From assembly GCF_034676705.1 (NCBI RefSeq), contig NZ_JAUCBS010000009.1, positions 186,001 to 250,000 on the forward strand: DNA of 64,000 nucleotides. The letters run 5' to 3'. Below the pieces are notes generated by a model, which was not told the DNA's origin, ran no database searches, and saw only the letters and a program-made list of their open reading frames with translations. The stretch comes from Gemmobacter sp. GTDB lineage: Bacteria; Pseudomonadota; Alphaproteobacteria; Rhodobacterales; Rhodobacteraceae. Positions 8,744-17,743 of this stretch are shown piece by piece. Every line of letters begins with the position of its first letter. Within the stretch, counting starts at the first letter, position 1. The position numbers and the translations under genes were made by a program.

Positions 8744-9355
8744 ATGAACGAGCGTATCGTGCCGCCGGGCGAAGGGCGTGCCGCCGACCCCAATGTCGGA
8801 AGCAACCTGCGCAAGCTGCGCAAGGCCAAGGGCCTGTCGCTGCAACGCCTGGCCGACGAATCGGGCGTTTCGGTGGGCATGATCAGCCAGGTGGAACGCG
8901 GGCTGGCCAACCCGTCGATGCGGTTGCTGACCTCGCTGCGGCGGGCGCTGAACATTTCCATGCAGGAACTGTTCGGCGAGGATCCGGTGGCCGAACCCAC
9001 CACCACCGATCCCAATTTCGTGCGCCGCAAGGCCAACCGCCCGGTGATCGACCTGGGCACGCTGCACAAGGAACTGCTGACCCCGACCGACCAGCGCCAC
9101 CTGCAACTGATGATCCTGCGGCTGGAACCGGGCGGCGAATCGGGCGGCAAGGCGCTGAGCTATCCGGCCGAAAAGGGCGGGCTCGTGCTGTCGGGCCGCG
9201 TCATCCTCAGCGTCGATGGCGAGGTGGCGGAACTGGCCGGGGGCGACAGCTTCGTCTTTGACAGCGTCAGCCCGCATTTCCTGCGCAATACCAGCGACGC
9301 ACCCGCCGAAGTCCTGTGGATCATCGGCGCGGTGCAATTCGACCGCCATCTCTGA
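8744..9355 (+). CDS. XRE-family regulator with C-terminal cupin sensor domain
   Basis: Transcription factor of 203 residues. A helix-turn-helix (about residues 18-75: LRKLRKAKGLSLQRLADESG, then VSVGMISQVERG) is followed by a cupin barrel (about 125-200) that would bind a small ligand. This domain pair is that of PuuR and related regulators of putrescine and amino-acid catabolism. The start is ATG 8744 with GGAGGA ending 3 bp upstream; the longer frame from 8624 would run through the operator region. It heads a rightward set with the flavoprotein at 9378 and faces the peptide importer, so it may control both. Confidence 0.85.
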   Translation: MNERIVPPGEGRAADPNVGSNLRKLRKAKGLSLQRLADESGVSVGMISQVERGLANPSMRLLTSLRRALNISMQELFGEDPVAEPTTTDPNFVRRKANRPVIDLGTLHKELLTPTDQRHLQLMILRLEPGGESGGKALSYPAEKGGLVLSGRVILSVDGEVAELAGGDSFVFDSVSPHFLRNTSDAPAEVLWIIGAVQFDRHL

Positions 9356-9377
9356 CCCCGCCACAACAGGCTGACCC

Positions 9378-10685
9378 ATGACCCAGACCCGTCCTGCCGC
9401 AAAAAGCACCCCCTACTGGTGGGAGGCGGCGCCCGTCAAACCGCTGCCCACCCAACCGCTGGCGCGCACCGCCGATGTGGTCATCGTGGGCGCCGGTTAT
9501 GCCGGGCTGACCGCCGGCCTGACGCTGGCCCGCGCCGGCCGCTCGGTGATCGTGCTGGACAAGATGAACCCCGGCGAAGGCGCCTCGTCGCGCAATGGCG
9601 GCATCACCAGCGGCAACATCCGGCTGTCCTATGCCGAACTGGTCAGGAAATTCGGCGAAGCCCGCGCCCTTGCCGTCGAGGCCGAGGGCAAGGCGGCGCG
9701 CGAATTCATCTATGATTTCATCAAGACCGAAGGTCTGGACTGCGATTTCCAGCTGACCGGCCGGTTCTATGGCGCCATCGGCAAGGAAAACTACGACTCC
9801 CTCGCCCGCAGCGCGGAATCGCTGGCCAAATCGCTGGGGATCGACTCCTACGCCGTTCCGCATGCCGAACAGCGCAACTATGTCGGCACCGACTATTACC
9901 GCGGCGGATCGGTGCGGATGGACATCGGCGGGCTGCACCCGGCGAAATACCATGCCGAAATCCTGCGCGTGGCGCTGGCCGCCGGGGTGACCGTGCATTC
10001 CGGCATGGCCGTCACCTCGATCGACAAGGATGTCTCGGGGTTCAAGGTTGTCGCCTCGGGCGGCACGATCACCGCGCGGCAGGTGCTGATCTGCACCAAT
10101 GGCTATACCGATGGCGCGGCGCCCTATCTGCGCCGCCGTCTGGTGCCGGTGCGCAGCCGCATCATCGCCACCGAGGAACTGCCCGCCGGCCTGATGGCGC
10201 AGCTGATGCCCCGCCTGATGATGTGCGGCGAAAGCAAGGTTCTGGGGTTCTACTACCGCCCCTCGCCCGATGGGAAACGCATCCTGCTGGGCGGCCGCGA
10301 TGCCTCGCAATCCGGCGATCCGGCAGCGCCCACGGTGATGCTGCGCAAGGGGCTGGTGGAGCTGTTCCCCGAACTGGCGAATGTCGGGCTCAGCCACAGC
10401 TGGTTCGGCAATGTCGCCATGCACCAGGACATGCTGCCGCGCATCTTCGAACACAAGGGGCTGACCTATGCGACCGGCTTCTGCGGGTCGGGCGTGGTCT
10501 GGGCACCGTGGATCGGCAGCCGCGCGGCGCTGAAACTGCTGGGCGATGACAAGGCGAAATCCGCCTTCGATTTCCGCCCGCCGCCCTTCATCCCGTTCTA
10601 CAACGGCAAGCCCTATTTCATGCCCGCCTTCATCCAGGTCTACCGGATGCAGGACCGTATCGCGATGGCCCGCGCCACGCGCTGA
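9378..10685 (+). CDS. FAD-dependent amine/amino-acid oxidoreductase (DAO family, PuuB-like)
   Basis: Flavoprotein of 435 residues with the dinucleotide site GAGYAG at 38-43, the ribose-binding acidic residue Asp61, and GASSRNGG just after, the pattern of glycine oxidase/PuuB-type DAO proteins. These oxidise a C-N bond to an imine or aldehyde plus ammonia or amine. It starts 22 bp after the XRE-cupin regulator, the order seen in many puu-like loci, so gamma-glutamylputrescine or another amine is a reasonable guess. It is one of four DAO-family genes here (also 12681, 31131, 48685). The substrate is not determinable. Confidence 0.85.
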   Translation: MTQTRPAAKSTPYWWEAAPVKPLPTQPLARTADVVIVGAGYAGLTAGLTLARAGRSVIVLDKMNPGEGASSRNGGITSGNIRLSYAELVRKFGEARALAVEAEGKAAREFIYDFIKTEGLDCDFQLTGRFYGAIGKENYDSLARSAESLAKSLGIDSYAVPHAEQRNYVGTDYYRGGSVRMDIGGLHPAKYHAEILRVALAAGVTVHSGMAVTSIDKDVSGFKVVASGGTITARQVLICTNGYTDGAAPYLRRRLVPVRSRIIATEELPAGLMAQLMPRLMMCGESKVLGFYYRPSPDGKRILLGGRDASQSGDPAAPTVMLRKGLVELFPELANVGLSHSWFGNVAMHQDMLPRIFEHKGLTYATGFCGSGVVWAPWIGSRAALKLLGDDKAKSAFDFRPPPFIPFYNGKPYFMPAFIQVYRMQDRIAMARATR

Positions 10686-10690
10686 CCCCT

Positions 10691-10713
10691 TCGGGCGCTC
10701 CGGTGGCGCCCGA
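10691..10713 (+). other. Intergenic hairpin
   Basis: TCGGGCGC (10691-10698) pairs perfectly with GCGCCCGA (10706-10713) around a 7-nt loop. It sits between the flavoprotein stop and the reductase start. No T-tract follows, so it is more likely an mRNA-processing or stability element than a full terminator. Confidence 0.5.
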
Positions 10714-10729
10714 CCACAAGGACCGCCCC

Positions 10730-11656
10730 ATGACTTTCCTGATGCTCTCCTTCCCCGAACGGGTCGAGGTGTTCCGCCGCCATTTCGCACGCGACCTGCC
10801 CGAGGTGACATTCGCCAGCGATGCGGCGGCGGTCGATCCGGCCGATGTGCGCTATCTGATGTGCTGGACCTTTCCCGACCAGCTGGAAACCCGCTATCCC
10901 AATCTGGAACTGATCTTTTCCGTCGGTGCCGGGATTGATCAGGTGACGGGCGTTCCGATCCCGCCGGGCGCGCGGCTGGTGCGCATGGTGGAAAGCGGCA
11001 TCACCACGCTGATGCGCGATTATGTGGTGATGGCCGTGCTGGCCCTGCATCGCCGCCTGCCCGCCTTCATCGACCAGCAGCGCCGGGCGGAATGGAAAAG
11101 CCAGCCTTTCGTCTGGGCCGATCAGCGCCGGGTCGGCGTTCTGGGCCTGGGCGAACTGGCGCAGGCCGCGCTGGGGGCGCTGGCGCCCTTTGGTTTCCAG
11201 CTGTCGGGCTGGAGCAGGTCGCCGAAAGAGATCGACGGCGTGCGCTGCCACCATGGGCCCGACGGGCTGGCGGCGATGCTGGCCGAGACGGATATTCTGG
11301 TCTGCCTGCTGCCGCTGACACCGGAAACGCGCGGTATCCTGAACGCCGATCTGTTCGCGCAACTGCCGCAGGGCGCCTCGCTGGTGCAGGTGGGGCGCGG
11401 CGGGCACATGGACGCGGCGGCCCTGCTGGCGGCGCTGGACAGCGGCCATCTGGACGCCGCCTTTGTCGATGTGACAGAGCCCGAGCCGCTGCCCGCCGAC
11501 CACCCGCTGTGGTCGCATCCCCGGGTGGTGCTGACCCCGCATGTCGCCGCCCATACCCGCGCCGACAGCGCGGCCGAAGCGACCATTTCCAACCTGCGCC
11601 TGCACCTGTCGGGGCAGGATCCCAAGGGGCTGGTCGATCCGGCACGCGGCTACTGA
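10730..11656 (+). CDS. Glyoxylate/hydroxypyruvate reductase A-like 2-hydroxyacid dehydrogenase
   Basis: NAD(P)-dependent reductase of 308 residues (E. coli GhrA is 312). The cofactor motif is GLGELA at 139-144. The catalytic triad of the family is present: Arg223 in QVGRGGHMD, Glu250 in DVTEPEPLP, and His271 in LTPHVAAHT. It should reduce glyoxylate or a related 2-oxo acid to the hydroxy acid. Glyoxylate is what a glycine- or sarcosine-type oxidase such as the upstream flavoprotein could release, which fits the pairing; that link is inference. The start is ATG 10730 after AAGGA. Confidence 0.85.
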   Translation: MTFLMLSFPERVEVFRRHFARDLPEVTFASDAAAVDPADVRYLMCWTFPDQLETRYPNLELIFSVGAGIDQVTGVPIPPGARLVRMVESGITTLMRDYVVMAVLALHRRLPAFIDQQRRAEWKSQPFVWADQRRVGVLGLGELAQAALGALAPFGFQLSGWSRSPKEIDGVRCHHGPDGLAAMLAETDILVCLLPLTPETRGILNADLFAQLPQGASLVQVGRGGHMDAAALLAALDSGHLDAAFVDVTEPEPLPADHPLWSHPRVVLTPHVAAHTRADSAAEATISNLRLHLSGQDPKGLVDPARGY

Positions 11657-11808
11657 CGGTGCGACGGGGGCACGCCCCCCGCCCGCGTCCCGCAGCATCC
11701 TTCACCTTTGCCGTGCAATTCGGCAGAATCTTTCGCCCCAGCCGCCTGATCCACCGCCACCCGGCCCGGCCGACCGCTAGGATCGCTGCATCACTTGCAG
11801 GAGTTTCC

Positions 11809-12660
11809 ATGCCGCAGCCGACCTTGCCCGACCTTGCCCTGATCGGGCTGGACCAGTCCCGCCTGTCGGCCGCCCATGCACTTTCGGCGGCCGAGAAATG
11901 GCCGCACCGGCCCGAGGAATGGGCCTTTCTGCTGGGCATCAGCACGGGCTTCGGCATTCTGGCCGGGGACCGGCTGGTTGGCACCGCGCTGCTGACGCCC
12001 TATGGCACCGATGCGGCGACCTGCAACATGATCATTGTCGATCCGTCGATGCGGGGCCATGGCCTTGGCCGGCGGCTGACGAACGCGCTGCTGGATGCGG
12101 CCGGGGCGCGCGAATGCCGGCTGACGGCGACCGAGGATGGCCGCCCGCTGTATGAAAAGCTGGGCTTTGTGGCCACCGGGCAGATCCACCAGTTGCAGGG
12201 CAACGTGCCGGCCCTGCCTGTGCCGGATGGCCCCGCCCCGGCCACCCCCGCCGATCTGGCCGACATCGCCGCGCTGGACCGTATGGCCACCGGCATGGAC
12301 CGCGCCGACATGATCGCCCGCCTGATGGCCGAGGGGCCGGTGTTCACCCTGCGCACGGGCGGCGCGCTGCGCGGCTTCGTCGCCTGCCGTCCCTTTGGCC
12401 GGGGCCATCTGATGGGCCCGCTGGCCGCGTGCGATGATGCGGCGGCCGAAACCCTGATGCGGGCAGCAATTGCCGCCCATGCCGGCCGCTTCCTGCGCGT
12501 GGACCTGACGGATGCCGGCGCCCGCCATATCGCGCTGGTGCAATCGGCCGGGTTGCTGCCCGTGGGCGGCGGTCTGGCCATGACGCGGCCCGGCGCCCGG
12601 CCCACCCCTGCCCCCGCCGGTGCCAGCACCTATACGCTGGCCAGCCAGGCCCTGTGCTGA
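11809..12660 (+). CDS. GNAT acetyltransferase with extra C-terminal YitH-type domain
   Basis: Protein of 283 residues. The N-terminal half is a GNAT domain with the acetyl-CoA loop RGHGLGRRL (about residue 84) and YEKLGF (about 115). The C-terminal half resembles the second domain of YitH-type acetyltransferases and matches the paralogue at 37992 (RGHLMGPL here, RGQLIGPL there). The start is ATG 11809 after GCAGGAG; the longer in-frame extension upstream is an out-of-frame overlap with the reductase gene. It ends 20 bp before the next flavoprotein, so oxidase and acetyltransferase are probably cotranscribed. The substrate is unknown. Confidence 0.8.
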   Translation: MPQPTLPDLALIGLDQSRLSAAHALSAAEKWPHRPEEWAFLLGISTGFGILAGDRLVGTALLTPYGTDAATCNMIIVDPSMRGHGLGRRLTNALLDAAGARECRLTATEDGRPLYEKLGFVATGQIHQLQGNVPALPVPDGPAPATPADLADIAALDRMATGMDRADMIARLMAEGPVFTLRTGGALRGFVACRPFGRGHLMGPLAACDDAAAETLMRAAIAAHAGRFLRVDLTDAGARHIALVQSAGLLPVGGGLAMTRPGARPTPAPAGASTYTLASQALC

Positions 12661-12680
12661 CCCCAAGACCGGAGACCCCC

Positions 12681-14009
12681 ATGGGCGCCCCCCTGCTGCA
12701 TATCGACACCCCCGATACCCTGCCGGCCGAGGCCGAGGTTGTCGTCATCGGCGGCGGCATCGTCGGCACCTGCGCGGCCTATTATCTGGCCCGGCGCGGG
12801 GTGCGGGTGGTGCTGCTGGAAAAGGGCCGGATCGGCGCCGAACAATCCAGCCGCAACTGGGGCTGGTGCCGCCAGCAGAACCGCGATGCCCGCGAATTGC
12901 CGGTGGCCACCCGCAGCCTGGATCTGTGGCAGGCGATGGCCACCGAGATTGGCGAGGACGTGGGCTTTCGCCGCTGCGGCCTGACCTATCTGTCCGACGA
13001 CCCGGCGCAGTTGCAGACCTGGGCCGACTGGCGCGGGTTCGCCACCCGGCAGGGGGTGGAAACCCACATGCTGACCGGCGCCGATCTGGACGCCCGCGCC
13101 GCCGCCACCGGCCGGCGGTGGGCCGGGGGCGTATGGTCGCCGCAGGACGGCACCGCCGACCCGTCGCGCGCAGCACCGATCATCGCACGCGGGGTGCAGA
13201 AGTTTGGCGGCACCGTGGTACAGATGTGCGCCGCGCGCGGGATCGAACGCAGCGCAGGCCGCGTATCGGGCGTGATCACCGAAAAGGGCACGATCCGCAC
13301 TGCGCAGGTGGTGATGGCAGGGGGCGCCTGGGCCTCGTCCTTTTGCCGGCAGCAGGGCATCACCTTTCCGCAGGCCTCGATGCGGTCGTCCATCCTGGCG
13401 CTGGCGCCGGGCGATGCGGCGGCGGAGCCCGATGCGCTGTATACCCCCGAGGCGGCGGTGACCCGGCGCATGGACGGCGGCTATACCGTGGCGATCAGCG
13501 GGCGCGGCCAGATGGACCCCACGTTCCAGACCCTGCGCTTTGGCAACCATTTCATCCCGATGTTCCTCAAGCGCCGGGGCGCGGTGACCGCCGGCACCTT
13601 GCAAGCGCTGGGATGGGGGCACGAACGCCTGCGGGGCTGGGCGCTGGACCAGCCCACGCCCATGGAACGCGCCCGCATCCTGGACCCGAAGCCGTCGCAG
13701 GCGATCATCCAGGATACGCTGGCACGGGTGCGCAAGCTGCTGCCCGCCCTTGCGCCGCGCAAGCTTCAGGCGGCCTGGGCCGGCTATATCGACAGCACCC
13801 CCGATGGCGTCCCGGTGATTGCCGAGGTGCCGGCCCTGCCCGGTTTCGTGCTGGCGGCAGGGTTCAGCGGCCATGGCTTCGGCATTGGTCCCGGCGCAGG
13901 CGAGATGATTGCCGATGTGGTGATGGGCCGGCCGTCATTTGTGGACATGCAGGACTACCATCTTTCACGCTTCGCGAAATCCGCCTGGGGCAAGGTGGCC
14001 GAATTCTGA
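12681..14009 (+). CDS. FAD-dependent oxidoreductase, DAO family
   Basis: Flavoprotein of 442 residues. The FAD site is GGGIVG at 24-29 with Glu47 closing the second strand, then SSRNWGW at 56-62, a motif of PuuB-like and sarcosine-oxidase-like enzymes. The C-terminus has the second FAD-contact region, GFSGHGFGIGPGAGE. It should oxidise a secondary or primary amine. The start is ATG 12681, preceded by CCGGAG; a GTG at 12654 overlapping the GNAT stop is also possible and would add nine residues. It lies directly after the GNAT gene and is followed by a promoter. Confidence 0.85.
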   Translation: MGAPLLHIDTPDTLPAEAEVVVIGGGIVGTCAAYYLARRGVRVVLLEKGRIGAEQSSRNWGWCRQQNRDARELPVATRSLDLWQAMATEIGEDVGFRRCGLTYLSDDPAQLQTWADWRGFATRQGVETHMLTGADLDARAAATGRRWAGGVWSPQDGTADPSRAAPIIARGVQKFGGTVVQMCAARGIERSAGRVSGVITEKGTIRTAQVVMAGGAWASSFCRQQGITFPQASMRSSILALAPGDAAAEPDALYTPEAAVTRRMDGGYTVAISGRGQMDPTFQTLRFGNHFIPMFLKRRGAVTAGTLQALGWGHERLRGWALDQPTPMERARILDPKPSQAIIQDTLARVRKLLPALAPRKLQAAWAGYIDSTPDGVPVIAEVPALPGFVLAAGFSGHGFGIGPGAGEMIADVVMGRPSFVDMQDYHLSRFAKSAWGKVAEF

Positions 14010-14016
14010 CGACAGC

Positions 14017-14045
14017 TTGATCGCCGGGGGCACGGTCCCTATAGT
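14017..14045 (+). promoter_or_regulatory. Candidate sigma-70 promoter for the ligase-thiolase pair
   Basis: TTGATC (14017-14022) and TATAGT (14040-14045) are separated by 17 bp, about 106 bp upstream of the ligase start. It stands out in very GC-rich DNA. By-eye assignment. Confidence 0.5.
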
Positions 14046-14151
14046 CGCGCCCCGTGCGAATGATGCGAACGGCCCCGCCGGACTGCGGATGCCTTGGTTC
14101 ACGGGGTGGCCGAATGCCTGACGACAGATCCTTGCCCATGGCAACGCCGGA

Positions 14152-15303
14152 ATGACCGGGCGCGACTGGTTCGCCCCCGCCCGTCCGGGGTTGGTCATCG
14201 GTACCGGCCAGCGCCAGCAGAACGCCCCCGCGCTGGCCACGCTGCTGGACTGCCTGGCACGCGGCCTGCCGGTTCATGCCAGCCAGCACGGCATCCGGGC
14301 GGCGGGGCCGGACCCTGCGCCACTGCTGTGCTGCCAAAGCTCGGGGTCGGGCGGGCGGGTCAAGACGATCCGGCGCCGCCATGCCTCGTGGATCGCCAGT
14401 TTCGAGGTGACGCGGGGGGCCTTCGGCATCGGCCCGGGCGACAGCTATGCGGTGCTGGGGCAGCTGGGCCATTCGCTGTCGCTGTTCGCCACGGTCGAGG
14501 CACTGCACCTGGGCGCGCGGCTGAACGTGCTGGCCGGCGACAGCCCGCGCAGCCAGATCGGCCAGATGGCCACCACCAGCGTGATCTATGCCACCCCGGC
14601 CCAGCTGCACCGCCTGCAACTGGCTGGCACGCCCGGCGCGCTGCCCATGGTGACCCATGTGTTCTGCGGCGGCGGCAAGCTGGACGATGCCTGCCGCGCC
14701 GGCACCGCTGCCCTGTGCCCGAATGCCACCATCCGCGAATTCTACGGCACATCGGAAACCAGCTTCATCACGCTGGCCGACGGTGATACGCCGCCCGGAT
14801 CGGTCGGCCGGGCCTATCCGGGGGTGGATCTGCGGCTGGATCCGGCAGGGCGCATCGCGGTGGCCAGCCCCTATCTGTTCGAGGGCTATGACGAACCCGC
14901 CCTGCCCCTGCCGGCGCGGCAGGGCGATCATCTGGTGACGGGCGATATCGGCTGGCTGGATGGCGCGGGGCACCTGTTCCTGCGCGGGCGGGAAAGCCGG
15001 ATGATCACCGTGGCCGACCGCAACCTGTTTCTGGAGGATGTGGAATCGGCGATGCTGGCCGCCGGCGCCGGCCTGTGTGCCGCCGTTGCGGTACCCGACC
15101 CGGCGCGCGGCCATGCGGTGGTCGCCATCGTCGAAGGGGCGGGGGATGATGCGCTGGCCGCCCGGCTGCGCCGCGCCTGCCGCGGCGCCCTGGGCGATCA
15201 TGCCGCGCCGCGCCGGATCCTGTTCGTGCCGCGGCTGCCGCAGCTCGCCTCGGGCAAGGCCGATCTGGCGGCGATCACCGCCATGGTGCTGGCACGGGCA
15301 TGA
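14152..15303 (+). CDS. Short AMP-forming acyl-CoA synthetase-like ligase
   Basis: Adenylate-forming enzyme of 383 residues, over 100 shorter than usual. It keeps the core motifs: a phosphate loop SSGSGGRVK (63-71), FYGTSET, GDIGWLDGAGH, LRGRESRMI and the C-terminal ASGKADL with the catalytic Lys. What is missing is most of the N-terminal subdomain before the phosphate loop (about 60 residues instead of about 150). It would activate a carboxylic acid as AMP ester and CoA thioester. It overlaps the thiolase start (ATGA), so the two are translationally coupled and probably act in one acid-degradation route. No close family assignment is possible. Confidence 0.75.
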   Translation: MTGRDWFAPARPGLVIGTGQRQQNAPALATLLDCLARGLPVHASQHGIRAAGPDPAPLLCCQSSGSGGRVKTIRRRHASWIASFEVTRGAFGIGPGDSYAVLGQLGHSLSLFATVEALHLGARLNVLAGDSPRSQIGQMATTSVIYATPAQLHRLQLAGTPGALPMVTHVFCGGGKLDDACRAGTAALCPNATIREFYGTSETSFITLADGDTPPGSVGRAYPGVDLRLDPAGRIAVASPYLFEGYDEPALPLPARQGDHLVTGDIGWLDGAGHLFLRGRESRMITVADRNLFLEDVESAMLAAGAGLCAAVAVPDPARGHAVVAIVEGAGDDALAARLRRACRGALGDHAAPRRILFVPRLPQLASGKADLAAITAMVLARA

Positions 15304-16406
15304 CCGGCCCCCTGATCATTGCCGCCCGCCGCAGTCCGGTGGCCCCGCGTGGTGGCGGGCTGGGCGCGCTGGCGATCCACCAGATCGCCGCCCCGGTCAT
15401 TGCCGCCCTGCTGGCCGATGCCGGGATCGGCCCGGAGGCGGTGGGCGAACTGATCCTGGGCAATGCGCTGGGGGCCGGCGGCAACCCGGCGCGGCTGGCG
15501 GCGCTGGCGGCGGGGCTGCCCGAACGGGTGGCCGGCCTGACCATAGACCGGCAATGCTGCGGCGGGATGGATGCGGTGCTGCTGGCCCATGCCATGGTTG
15601 CCGCAGGGCTGCATGATGTGGTGATCGCGGGCGGCGCCGAAAGCTATTCCCGCCGCCCCCTGCGGCTGGCGCCCGATCCGCAGGGCGGGCCGCCGGTGCC
15701 CTATGACCAGCCGCCCTTTGCCCCCTGGCCCGACCGTGACCCCGACATGGTAGAGGCGGCCGAGGCGATTGCGGCCCGGCTTGGCATATCGCGCGCCGAA
15801 CAGGACGATTGGGCGGTGGCCAGCCACGCCCGCGCGCTGGCGGCCGCCCCCCGGCTGGCGGCGGAAATCGTGCCCATGGCCGGGCTGGCGGCCGACAGTT
15901 TCGCCCGCGCCCTGACCCTGCGCCTGTGCGCCCGCGCCCCGGTGCTGGCGGGCAGCGTGACGGCCGCCAACACCGCCGTTGCCGCCGATGGCGCGGCGTT
16001 CTGTCTGGTGGTGTCCGGCCGCATCGCCCGCCATCGCCCCGCGCTGCGCCTGCTGGCCGGGGCGACGGTGGGTGCCGATCCGGCGCTGCCCGGGCTGGCG
16101 CCGGTGCCGGCCATCCGCCAGGTGCTGGACCGTGCCGGTCTGGTGCCCGGCGCGCTGGACGTGGTCGAGATGATGGAGGCCTTTGCCGTGCAGGCCATCG
16201 GCTGCCTGCGGCTGACGGGCCTGCCGCCGGCAGCCGTCAACCCGGGCGGCGGGGCGCTGGCGCGAGGGCACCCGGTGGGGGCCTCGGGCGCGATCAACCT
16301 GGTGCGGCTGTTCCACGACTTGCGGGCACCCGGCCAGCACGGCCTGGCGGCGATTGCCGCCGCCGGGGGGCTGGGCACCGCGCTGGCGGTGCAGCGGGTG
16401 GGCTAA
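15300..16406 (+). CDS. Thiolase-family protein lacking the second catalytic Cys
   Basis: Thiolase fold of 368 residues, slightly short (family about 390). The acyl-accepting Cys is present (DRQCCGGMDAV, Cys86), as are EAFAVQ and the His in GALARGHPVGASG. The C-terminal CxGGG box, which holds the second, proton-transferring Cys, reads AAAGGLG here: that Cys is Ala. In characterised acetyl-CoA acetyltransferases this Cys is essential for condensation or cleavage, so activity is probably altered, for example to acyl transfer, or lost. It is translationally coupled to the ligase upstream through an ATGA overlap. Confidence 0.8.
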   Translation: MTGPLIIAARRSPVAPRGGGLGALAIHQIAAPVIAALLADAGIGPEAVGELILGNALGAGGNPARLAALAAGLPERVAGLTIDRQCCGGMDAVLLAHAMVAAGLHDVVIAGGAESYSRRPLRLAPDPQGGPPVPYDQPPFAPWPDRDPDMVEAAEAIAARLGISRAEQDDWAVASHARALAAAPRLAAEIVPMAGLAADSFARALTLRLCARAPVLAGSVTAANTAVAADGAAFCLVVSGRIARHRPALRLLAGATVGADPALPGLAPVPAIRQVLDRAGLVPGALDVVEMMEAFAVQAIGCLRLTGLPPAAVNPGGGALARGHPVGASGAINLVRLFHDLRAPGQHGLAAIAAAGGLGTALAVQRVG

Positions 16407-16477
16407 GCGGCAGGCACTTTTCCGCTGCGGGCTTCGGCCCTAGTGTGGCGTGCAGGGGCAGGCATCGGGGCATTGCG

Positions 16478-17728
16478 ATGATGGAGGATCAGTTCTTCCG
16501 GCTGGGCGTGGCGCTGGCCATCGGGTTGCTGGTCGGGCTGGAACGCGGCTGGCGCGCGCGCGAGGAGGCAGAGGGCAGCCGCACCGCCGGGCTGCGCACC
16601 TTTGGGCTGTTCGGCCTGCTGGGTGGCATATTCGCCATGCTGGCGGCCGAAATGGCCTCGCCGCTGGTCTTTGCCGCCGGCCTGCTGGGGGTGGCCGCAC
16701 TGTTTGGCACCTACCAGTTCCACGAAGGGCGCCATGGCGGCAATTACAGCGTGACCGGCACGGTGGCGGGCATGGGGGTGTTCGGGCTGGGGGGCCTGGC
16801 GGTCAGCGGCGATATCCGCGTGGCCGCCGCCGGGGCCGCCGCGCTGGCCGCCATCCTTGCCAGCCGCGAGCTGCTGCACACCACCCTGCGCCGGATCAGC
16901 TGGATTGAACTGCGCTCGGCGCTGGTGCTGGCGGTGATGACAACGATCATCCTGCCGCTGCTGCCCGACCGCACGCTGGACCCCTGGGGCGGGCTGAACC
17001 TGCGCGAGATCTGGTTCTTTACCGTGCTGATCGCGACGATTTCCTTTGCCGGCTATATCGCGGTGCGGCTGCTGGGGCCGGCGCGGGGGTTGCTGGTCAG
17101 CGCGCTGGCGGGGGCGCTGGCCTCGTCCACGGCGGTCACTGTGGCGCTGGCGCGCATGGCGAACGACACGGCGCAGGTGCGCCCGCTGGTGGGGGCGGCG
17201 GCGCTGGCGGGCATGGTGTCGCTGCTGCGGGTGCTGGTGGTGGTCACGCTGCTGCGCCACCAGATCCTGCCCCATGTTGCCGGACCCGCGCTGTGCGCGG
17301 CGGCCATTCTGGGGCTGGCCGGGCTGGCGCTGCTGCTGCGCAGCCCCGATGCGCAGCACCCGCAGGACACCCTGCGCAACCCGTTCGAGCTGCGCGCCCT
17401 GCTGGTCTTTGCCGCGCTGTTCGCCGGGCTGTCGGTGGTGAACGCGGCGCTTGCCGGGCGGTTCGGCGGATCGGGCCTGACGGTCACCTCGGCCCTGTCG
17501 GGGATGTTCGACGTGGATGTGGCGGTGCTGGGCGCGCTGCGGGCCGATGCGCAGCTGGCCGGGTTGCCGATGATCGGGGCGGCGATCCTGACCGCGCTGG
17601 CGGCCAATGCCATCGGCCGGATCGCGCTGGCGGTGCTGGCCGGGCCGGCGCGGTTCTGGCTGCCGCTGCTGGGCTGCACGGCACTGGCCGCCGCCGGAGG
17701 GGCGGCGGTCCTGGTGCTGGCGGGGTAG
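16478..17728 (+). CDS. MgtC/SapB and DUF4010 domain membrane protein
   Basis: Integral membrane protein of 416 residues with about a dozen hydrophobic segments. The N-terminal part resembles MgtC/SapB (IGLLVGLERGWR, then TAGLRTFGLFGLLGG), and the rest is DUF4010 with its ASSTAVTVALARM segment. Function is unknown; MgtC relatives affect magnesium or membrane-potential stress. Two adjacent ATGs (16478, 16481) are possible starts, with no strong ribosome site. It is convergent with the dehydrogenase at 17744, only 15 bp apart and with no visible terminator. Confidence 0.8.
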   Translation: MMEDQFFRLGVALAIGLLVGLERGWRAREEAEGSRTAGLRTFGLFGLLGGIFAMLAAEMASPLVFAAGLLGVAALFGTYQFHEGRHGGNYSVTGTVAGMGVFGLGGLAVSGDIRVAAAGAAALAAILASRELLHTTLRRISWIELRSALVLAVMTTIILPLLPDRTLDPWGGLNLREIWFFTVLIATISFAGYIAVRLLGPARGLLVSALAGALASSTAVTVALARMANDTAQVRPLVGAAALAGMVSLLRVLVVVTLLRHQILPHVAGPALCAAAILGLAGLALLLRSPDAQHPQDTLRNPFELRALLVFAALFAGLSVVNAALAGRFGGSGLTVTSALSGMFDVDVAVLGALRADAQLAGLPMIGAAILTALAANAIGRIALAVLAGPARFWLPLLGCTALAAAGGAAVLVLAG

Positions 17729-17743
17729 TTCCCGCCAGGCCGG

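Noticed and set aside
11092..11808. N-terminal extension of the GNAT protein at 11809
   Set aside because: The extra 239 residues read out of frame through the hydroxyacid dehydrogenase gene. ATG 11809 has its own ribosome site.
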